Positions 31,372-37,102 of a DNA stretch of 37,102 nt are shown in pieces. Position 1 is the first letter of the stretch. Each line of letters starts with the position of its first letter. Both the position numbers and the translations under genes were made by a program. The DNA comes from JAICSD01 sp035637115. Its GTDB lineage: Bacteria > Acidobacteriota > Vicinamibacteria > Vicinamibacterales > 2-12-FULL-66-21. The notes beneath the pieces were generated by a model that was not told where the DNA came from, ran no database searches, and worked only from the letters and a program-made list of their open reading frames with translations. The stretch covers positions 1-37,102 of the forward strand of contig DASPXV010000005.1 in the NCBI GenBank assembly GCA_035637115.1. Direction: 5' to 3'.

Positions 31372-33384
31372 GTGATCCAGCTTTCCTCAATATCCAAATC
31401 ATTCGGCGACCGCGTGCTGCTCGATGCAGTCACCTGGCAAATCGACGACCGGGAACGTGTCGGCCTGAGCGGCCCCAATGGCGCCGGCAAGACGACGCTG
31501 CTCAAGATCCTCGCCGGAATCGACGAGCCCGACGCTGGCATCGTGGTCAAACCGGCCGGCCTGACGATCGGTTACCTGCCGCAGGACGGGCTCTCGTACA
31601 CGGGACGCACGCTGCGCGAGGAAGCGAGCATGGCGTTCAGGCCGCTGCTCGACATGAAGGCGGAGATCGCGTCGCTCGAAGAAAGGCTCGGCGACGACGA
31701 CGCGTCACACGACGAACACGAGCAGATGCTCACGCGCTATTCGGAGCTGCAGGAGGAATTCCGGCGCAGCGACGGCTACACGATCGAGCTCAAGGTCACC
31801 ACGGTGCTGCGCGGCCTCGGCTTCTCCGACGGCGACATGGACAAGAAGACCGAGACGTTCTCAGGCGGGTGGCAGATGCGCATCGCGCTCGCGCGGCTGC
31901 TCCTCGGGCGTCCAGGACTGCTGCTGCTCGACGAGCCGACGAACCATCTCGATCTCGACGCGCGCAACTGGCTGGAGGAATACCTCTCGGACTATCCGCA
32001 CGCCGTGATCCTCGTCTCGCACGATCGCTTTTTCCTCGACGCCGTCGTCACGCGCATCACCGAGATCGGGATGCGCACGCTGACGGATTACGTCGGGAAC
32101 TACTCCGCGTACATCAAGGAGCGCGAGGCGCGCATGGAGCGCCTGCGCCAGATGAAGCGCGATCAGGACGACGAGATCGAGCGGATGCAGGCATTCATTA
32201 ACCGCTTCCGCTATCAGGCCACCAAGGCGTCGCAGGTGCAGAGCCGGATCAAGATGCTGGACAAGATCGTCCGCATCGAGATTCCACCCGAGCGAAAGCG
32301 CGTGCGCTTCCAGTTTCCGCACACGCAGAAGAGCGGGCGGATGGTGCTGGAATTGAAGCACGTCAGGAAGGCGTACGGGACGACGCGCGTGTTCAACGAC
32401 GTCAACCTGCACATCGAGCGCGGCGATCGGATCGCGCTGATCGGGCCCAACGGAGTCGGCAAGTCCACGCTGATGCGGATGCTGTCCGGCACGGAAGCGC
32501 CGGACGCGGGGACGCGGACCGAAGGTCACCAGGTCGTCATGCAGTACTTCGCGCAGGACGAGGCCGCGAAGCTGGATCCAACTCTTACCGTCTACGAGAC
32601 GTTGGCGGGGGATTCCCCGAGTCAGATGGTCCCGCACATCCGGACGATTCTCGGCGGGTTCCTGTTCTCCGGCGATGACATCGAGAAGCCGGTCCGCGTG
32701 CTGTCAGGCGGCGAGCGCACGCGACTCGCCGTCGCGCGCATGCTGCTCCGTCCGGCGAACACGCTGCTGCTGGACGAGCCGACGAACCATCTGGACCTGG
32801 ATTCGAAGGACGTCCTGCTCGAAGCGCTCGAGGACTTCGGCGGCACGTTGATCTTCGTTTCGCACGACCGGTACTTCGTCGACAAGCTCGCGACGAAGGT
32901 CATCGACATCGGCCGCGGCGACGCCATCGTCTATCCCGGAAACTACGAGGAGTTTCTGTGGAGCCAGAAGCAGCGCGCGACGTCAGTGTCCGATGTCCGA
33001 GGTCTGATGTCCGATGCGATCAAAGTGAAGAACGCGGTGAAAGCAGCCGCGCCGCCCACACCAGGTTCATCGAACATCGGGAATCGACCATCGATTCCGG
33101 CGGCTAAGCCTGCCTCCTATGACGAAAAAAAGAAGGCGGACGCAGAAGCTCGCCGCATCAAGAAAGAGAATGAGGCGCGTCAGCGCCGAATCGCGGACCT
33201 CGAATCCAGGATTGCGGCCGCCGAGGCATCGATCAAGGACCTGGAGGGGCAGATGTCGACCCCTGGGTTCTACGAAAACCACCAGGTCTCAAAGCCCCTG
33301 ATCGACCGCCATCAGGCCCTGATGTGGGAAGTCGGGGACCTGATGAACAAGTGGGAGGCCTTGCAGGCAGAGACAGAAGTGTAA
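31372..33384 (+). CDS. ABC-F family ATPase (ribosome-associated type)
   Basis: A 670-residue protein with two ABC domains and no membrane segments. GTG at 31372 (VIQLSSISKSFG) matches family N-termini. TTG at 31360 is less likely. Domain 1 has Walker A GPNGAGKTT (34-42), signature SGGWQ (164-168) and LLLLDEPTNHLD. Domain 2 has GPNGVGKST (358-366), LSGGE (444-448) and LLLDEPTNHLD. Between them is the charged interdomain linker (RQMKRDQDDEIERMQAFINR) that contacts the ribosomal P-site tRNA in this family. A C-terminal coiled coil (about 590-670) follows a linker that contains two heptamer repeat tracts. The role is translation-related, either as a translation factor or in antibiotic protection. 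Sequence alone does not tell which. Confidence 0.93.
   Translation: MIQLSSISKSFGDRVLLDAVTWQIDDRERVGLSGPNGAGKTTLLKILAGIDEPDAGIVVKPAGLTIGYLPQDGLSYTGRTLREEASMAFRPLLDMKAEIASLEERLGDDDASHDEHEQMLTRYSELQEEFRRSDGYTIELKVTTVLRGLGFSDGDMDKKTETFSGGWQMRIALARLLLGRPGLLLLDEPTNHLDLDARNWLEEYLSDYPHAVILVSHDRFFLDAVVTRITEIGMRTLTDYVGNYSAYIKEREARMERLRQMKRDQDDEIERMQAFINRFRYQATKASQVQSRIKMLDKIVRIEIPPERKRVRFQFPHTQKSGRMVLELKHVRKAYGTTRVFNDVNLHIERGDRIALIGPNGVGKSTLMRMLSGTEAPDAGTRTEGHQVVMQYFAQDEAAKLDPTLTVYETLAGDSPSQMVPHIRTILGGFLFSGDDIEKPVRVLSGGERTRLAVARMLLRPANTLLLDEPTNHLDLDSKDVLLEALEDFGGTLIFVSHDRYFVDKLATKVIDIGRGDAIVYPGNYEEFLWSQKQRATSVSDVRGLMSDAIKVKNAVKAAAPPTPGSSNIGNRPSIPAAKPASYDEKKKADAEARRIKKENEARQRRIADLESRIAAAEASIKDLEGQMSTPGFYENHQVSKPLIDRHQALMWEVGDLMNKWEALQAETEV
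32987..33014 (+). repeat. Heptamer tract TGTCCGA inside the ABC-F gene
   Basis: Four units: TGTCCGA, TGTCCGA, GGTCTGA, TGTCCGA. They encode part of VSDVRGLMSDA in the linker before the C-terminal coiled coil. The same heptamer occurs between genes at 25966-25986. Confidence 0.8.
33067..33094 (+). repeat. Second heptamer tract inside the ABC-F gene
   Basis: Four 7-bp units: TCATCGA, ACATCGG, GAATCGA, CCATCGA. They encode part of SSNIGNRPSIP, also in the linker before the coiled coil, 52 bp after the first tract. Both tracts share an internal CGA/CGG at the same phase. Confidence 0.65.
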
Positions 33385-33456
33385 GTTCTGTCGATTTTTG
33401 TCGGGCTCGCCCAAACAAAATTCGCCGATTTCTTCGAAATTCCCGCTAAACGGATG

Positions 33457-33472
33457 GGGCACACCATTTGCC
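33457..33472 (+). promoter_or_regulatory. Sigma-54 (RpoN) promoter of the two-component genes
   Basis: GGGCACACCATTTGCC fits TGGCACG-N4-TTGC with GG at 33458-33459 and GC at 33470-33471, exactly 10 bp apart. The first T of the consensus is G. Transcription would begin near 33483, which excludes the ATG-like frame start at 33454 and favours ATG 33505. The partner gene downstream encodes a sigma-54 activator, which suggests autoregulation. Just upstream, GATTTCTTCGAAATTC (33429-33444) is an imperfect inverted repeat and possible activator site. Confidence 0.6.
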
Positions 33473-33504
33473 CCTTGCGACTTATTACAATGTTGTCATC
33501 GGAT

Positions 33505-34686
33505 ATGAGCGCCAAGCCGACGCAACCTGCGCGACCGCGAAAGGCGAAGTCCACCAGGCCCCCCGCGTCGGCGCAGGGCCCCAGTGGATTCGTCCCTGAT
33601 GGCTTCTACCGGGACATGGTCTGGAACCTGCGCAATGGCGTCATCGCCATCACGCGCGACGGCCGTGTGGCGGTGATGAACGACATTGCCTACCGCACGC
33701 TTGGCCTGAAACCGAGCGCCGCGGACATCGGGCGTCACTATTCCGACGTCCTGAAGGATGCCCCGGACGTCTGCCGCATCGTCAGCAGCGCGTTCGACCT
33801 TTCGCACCTGCCCAATCGGGCCGAGCTGCGGCTGAAAAATACCGAAAAGGTGATCGGCTACACGCTGTCGCACGTGAGGGACTCGCGCGGGCGCGACGTC
33901 GGCGCCACGCTCTTCTTCAAGGACCTGACGCGCGTCGAGCAGCTGGAAGAACGCGAGCGCCTTCGCGATCGCCTGGCGGCGCTTGGCGAAATGGCCGCCG
34001 CGATCGCGCACGAGGTCAAGAATCCTCTCGCCGGCATCGAGGTGATGGCTGGCATCCTGAAGCGGCAGCTGTCCGAATTACCGGACGCGCAGTCGACGCT
34101 CGGCGACATCATCAAGGAAGCGAAGATGGCGAACGTCATCGTCCAGGAGGTCCTGGCGTTCGTCCGTCCGCTCCGCCTGCAGGTGGAAGACATCGCAGTC
34201 GCCGACGTCATCCGCGATGCGATCGCGGCGGCGGAGAGCCACTCGGTCAAAGGCAAAGTGGACGTTCGCGTGGACGTCCCCGAGGCGCTGCGCCCGATCC
34301 AGGGAGATCCCCACCAGCTCCGCCAGATCTTCACGAACCTCCTGACGAACGCGTTCGAAGCCATGGGGGGGATGGGAAACGTCGAGATCGCGGCGACGGC
34401 CGTCGATGGCGACGAAGAAATGGCGAGCGCGGCCGAGCAGGCGACGGGTCCGACGATCATGATCACGATCACGGACAACGGCCCCGGCATTCCGCCGGAA
34501 GTCGTGGATCGGATCTTCAGCCCGTTCTTCACGACAAAACCACAGGGATCGGGTCTCGGACTCGCGATCGTACGAAAGATCGTCGATGCACACGACGGGC
34601 GCATCGACGTGGGTGAACGGCACGGTGGAGGCACCGTGTTCCGCGTCACTCTGCCCGTTCGCAATCAACAGCAGTTGTTTGGATGA
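33505..34686 (+). CDS. NtrB-like cytoplasmic sensor histidine kinase
   Basis: A 393-residue protein from ATG 33505 (MSAKPTQPARP). ATG 33490 adds five residues and would leave almost no leader after the predicted transcription start. A Pro/Lys-rich N-terminus precedes a PAS domain (about 35-145: LRNGVIAITRDGRVAVMND, IGRHYSDVL). The transmitter has H-box AAAIAHEVKNPLAG with His169, N-box TNLLTNAFEAM, G1 DNGPGIP, and FFTTKPQGSGLGLAIVRKI. No transmembrane helices. It should phosphorylate the sigma-54 activator encoded 7 bp downstream. The signal is unknown. PAS-containing NtrB-type kinases often sense cytoplasmic state through protein or ligand binding. Confidence 0.92.
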   Translation: MSAKPTQPARPRKAKSTRPPASAQGPSGFVPDGFYRDMVWNLRNGVIAITRDGRVAVMNDIAYRTLGLKPSAADIGRHYSDVLKDAPDVCRIVSSAFDLSHLPNRAELRLKNTEKVIGYTLSHVRDSRGRDVGATLFFKDLTRVEQLEERERLRDRLAALGEMAAAIAHEVKNPLAGIEVMAGILKRQLSELPDAQSTLGDIIKEAKMANVIVQEVLAFVRPLRLQVEDIAVADVIRDAIAAAESHSVKGKVDVRVDVPEALRPIQGDPHQLRQIFTNLLTNAFEAMGGMGNVEIAATAVDGDEEMASAAEQATGPTIMITITDNGPGIPPEVVDRIFSPFFTTKPQGSGLGLAIVRKIVDAHDGRIDVGERHGGGTVFRVTLPVRNQQQLFG

Positions 34687-34693
34687 GGATGAT

Positions 34694-36088
<1,395 letters not shown>

Positions 36089-36112
36089 CTAGCAGCGACA
36101 GTTGCATACGCC

Positions 36113-36185
36113 CTCACGCAGAGGCCGCAAAGGACGCAAAGAAACAGATACGTTTCTCTGCGTCGCTCTACGAGCTCTGCGTGAG
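36113..36185. terminator. Large imperfect inverted repeat between convergent genes
   Basis: Two arms of 33 and 34 bp (36113-36145 and 36152-36185) flank a 6-nt loop. Ends are exact (CTCACGCAGAG with CTCTGCGTGAG; GAAAC with GTTTC), with mismatches in the middle. It lies between the ends of the activator gene and the recombinase gene, so transcripts from both strands would form this hairpin and could end there. There is no T-run. It is also likely to be a dispersed repeat (compare 15192-15230). Confidence 0.6.
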
Positions 36186-36203
36186 TACGTGCGTGACAGG
36201 CGT

Positions 36204-37102
36204 TCAAGCCTTCGGGTGAGCCTTCCGATAAGTCTCGATCAGCTGCGCGGCGTTCACGTGCGTGTAACGCTGCGTCGTGCTCAGGCGCGCGTGGCCAAGG
36301 AGCTCCTGGATGGCGCGTAGGTCCGCTCCCGCCTCCAGCAGGTGCGTCGCGAACGAGTGCCGCAGCGCGTGCGGGCTGATGCCCATGCGCGTGCTGCACG
36401 CCGCCACATAGCGGCGCACCAGCTTGTCCACGCTCCGCGTCGACAGCCGGCCTCCTCGGTAATTCAGAAACAGCGGCTCGCGGGCTCGCGTGCGCGACCG
36501 CCCAGAAACTGCGCGGTCTGATCCCGGTCCTCGCCCCGCCGAAGCCCCGCGGAGGCGGCCGACCCCGGTCCTCGGCCCGCCGAAGCCCCGGAGGGACGGA
36601 GGCGGCTGACCCCCGTCCTTGTCCCGCCGAAGCCCCGGAGGGGCGGAGGTGGCTGACGCCGGTCTGACACTCTCGCGGTCGGCGAGCCAGGCCCTCAGAG
36701 AGGCGGCGGTGGGGCTGTTGAAGGGTACGATCCGCTCTTTGCGCCCCTTCCCCAGCACTCGAACGACCCGGCCGGACAGATTCACGTCGTCCAGATCCAA
36801 TCCCACCAGCTCGCTCAGGCGCAAACCCGAGGCGTAGAACAGCTCCAAAATCGCCTTGTCGCGCCGGCCGAGGGGATCGGAGGTGTCCGGAGCGTCGAGT
36901 AGCGCGGACATCTCCTGGACCGCCAGGTGATTCGGAATCCGCTGCTCGCGTTTCGGCGTGCCGACGAGCGCGGCAGGGTCGCCGTCAATAGCGCCCTCGC
37001 GACGCAGGTAACGTCCGAACGCACGAATCGCCGACAGCTTGCGCGCCGCTGAGGCTTTCGAGTTGCCGCGTTTATTCAAATCGGCGATGAACGCGCGTGC
37101 AC
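36204..37102 (-). CDS. xerC: XerC/XerD-type tyrosine recombinase, 5' end outside the window
   Basis: The visible part is a tyrosine recombinase with catalytic residues in place: Arg in ASGLRLSEL, Lys in GKGRKERIVP, His-x-x-Arg in PHALRHSFA, His in LLGHARLS and the nucleophile Tyr in TTQRYTHV. The N-terminal core-binding domain (SKASAARKLSAIRAFGRYLR) begins upstream, and the frame stays open to the window edge, so the true start is missing. A TTG at 37079 is unlikely to be the start. It would resolve chromosome dimers at dif with a partner, but XerC and XerD cannot be told apart here. Oddly, about 63 residues between AWLADRES and EPLFLNYRGG come from an inserted GC-rich repeat array. Normal family members have only a short loop there. 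Confidence 0.85.
   Translation of the reverse strand, partial: ARAFIADLNKRGNSKASAARKLSAIRAFGRYLRREGAIDGDPAALVGTPKREQRIPNHLAVQEMSALLDAPDTSDPLGRRDKAILELFYASGLRLSELVGLDLDDVNLSGRVVRVLGKGRKERIVPFNSPTAASLRAWLADRESVRPASATSAPPGLRRDKDGGQPPPSLRGFGGPRTGVGRLRGASAGRGPGSDRAVSGRSRTRAREPLFLNYRGGRLSTRSVDKLVRRYVAACSTRMGISPHALRHSFATHLLEAGADLRAIQELLGHARLSTTQRYTHVNAAQLIETYRKAHPKA
36519..36668 (-). repeat. Array of three GC-rich hairpin repeats inside the recombinase gene
   Basis: The plus strand contains CGCCGAAGCCCC three times, at 36537, 36578 and 36625. Each copy sits in a unit of about 41 to 47 bp that runs from CCCGGTCCT to GGCTGAC. A fourth unit begins (GCCGGTCTGAC) and stops. Within a unit CCGCC-GAA-GCCCC-GGA-GGGGC-GGA-GGTGG can fold as a two-step hairpin. 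The array keeps the reading frame and encodes Arg/Gly/Pro/Ser-rich peptide (for example LRGFGGPRTGVGRLRG). Confidence 0.85.

Noticed and set aside
36519..36668. CRISPR array
   Set aside because: The units are near-contiguous hairpins of 41-47 bp without variable spacers, and they lie in frame within a recombinase gene. No cas genes are near.
36204..37102. Integrase of a mobile element
   Set aside because: Size and motifs are those of Xer housekeeping recombinases, and nothing around it looks mobile apart from the small repeats.

Overview
The window is GC-rich and densely packed with short operons whose genes often overlap by 4 bp. It looks like the chromosome of a Gram-negative acidobacterium, probably class Vicinamibacteria. 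This is inference from three things: an Omp85/TamB outer-membrane module, the mix of regulators, and palindromic repeats of the kind that read FRLKAEAT in one frame, which I recall from Acidobacteriota. No marker gene such as rRNA is present to prove it. I see no tRNA, rRNA, CRISPR, IS element or prophage.

Layout. (1) 1-5263, plus strand: three overlapping GT4 glycosyltransferases and a GT39-type membrane glycosyltransferase, a surface-glycan operon. (2) 21418 down to 5235, minus strand: hslV, hslU, an Fn3 lipoprotein, an FAH-family hydrolase, a transaldolase-like aldolase, an acyl-CoA carboxylase (carboxyltransferase, then biotin carboxylase and a separate biotin carrier after a 326-bp gap), TamB, an Omp85 protein and a SurA-like chaperone. 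(3) 21.4-23.2 kb, plus strand: a Gly/Ser/Tyr-rich exported PEGA protein behind a good sigma-54 promoter, and a small membrane protein. (4) 27361 down to 23197, minus strand: ECF sigma factor, zinc-finger anti-sigma factor, periplasmic protein, lipoprotein, amino-acid permease. (5) 27.4-31.4 kb, plus strand: GAF-PAS histidine kinase, a regulator with an excisionase-type HTH fused in front of a receiver domain, a stand-alone paralogue of that HTH, then three tandem paralogues of an exported beta-rich protein. One is intact, one has a stop six codons early, and one is frameshifted and truncated. (6) 31.4-36.1 kb, plus strand: ABC-F ATPase, then an NtrB/NtrC-like pair behind its own sigma-54 promoter. 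(7) 36204 to the right edge, minus strand: a Xer-type recombinase, cut by the window, carrying an in-frame block of about 63 residues made of GC-rich hairpin repeats.

Two things stand out beyond the gene list. First, short repeats sit at gene junctions and inside coding sequences. Some are degenerate tandem heptamers or octamers with different sequences at each site but a strict 7- or 8-bp period. Others are palindromes read in frame inside exported or linker regions. Second, the region from 27.4 to 31.4 kb joins an unusual HTH-receiver regulator to a decaying family of exported proteins that I cannot assign to a described family. The two sigma-54 promoters and the sigma-54 activator inside one 15-kb stretch suggest a local regulon that includes the PEGA protein.
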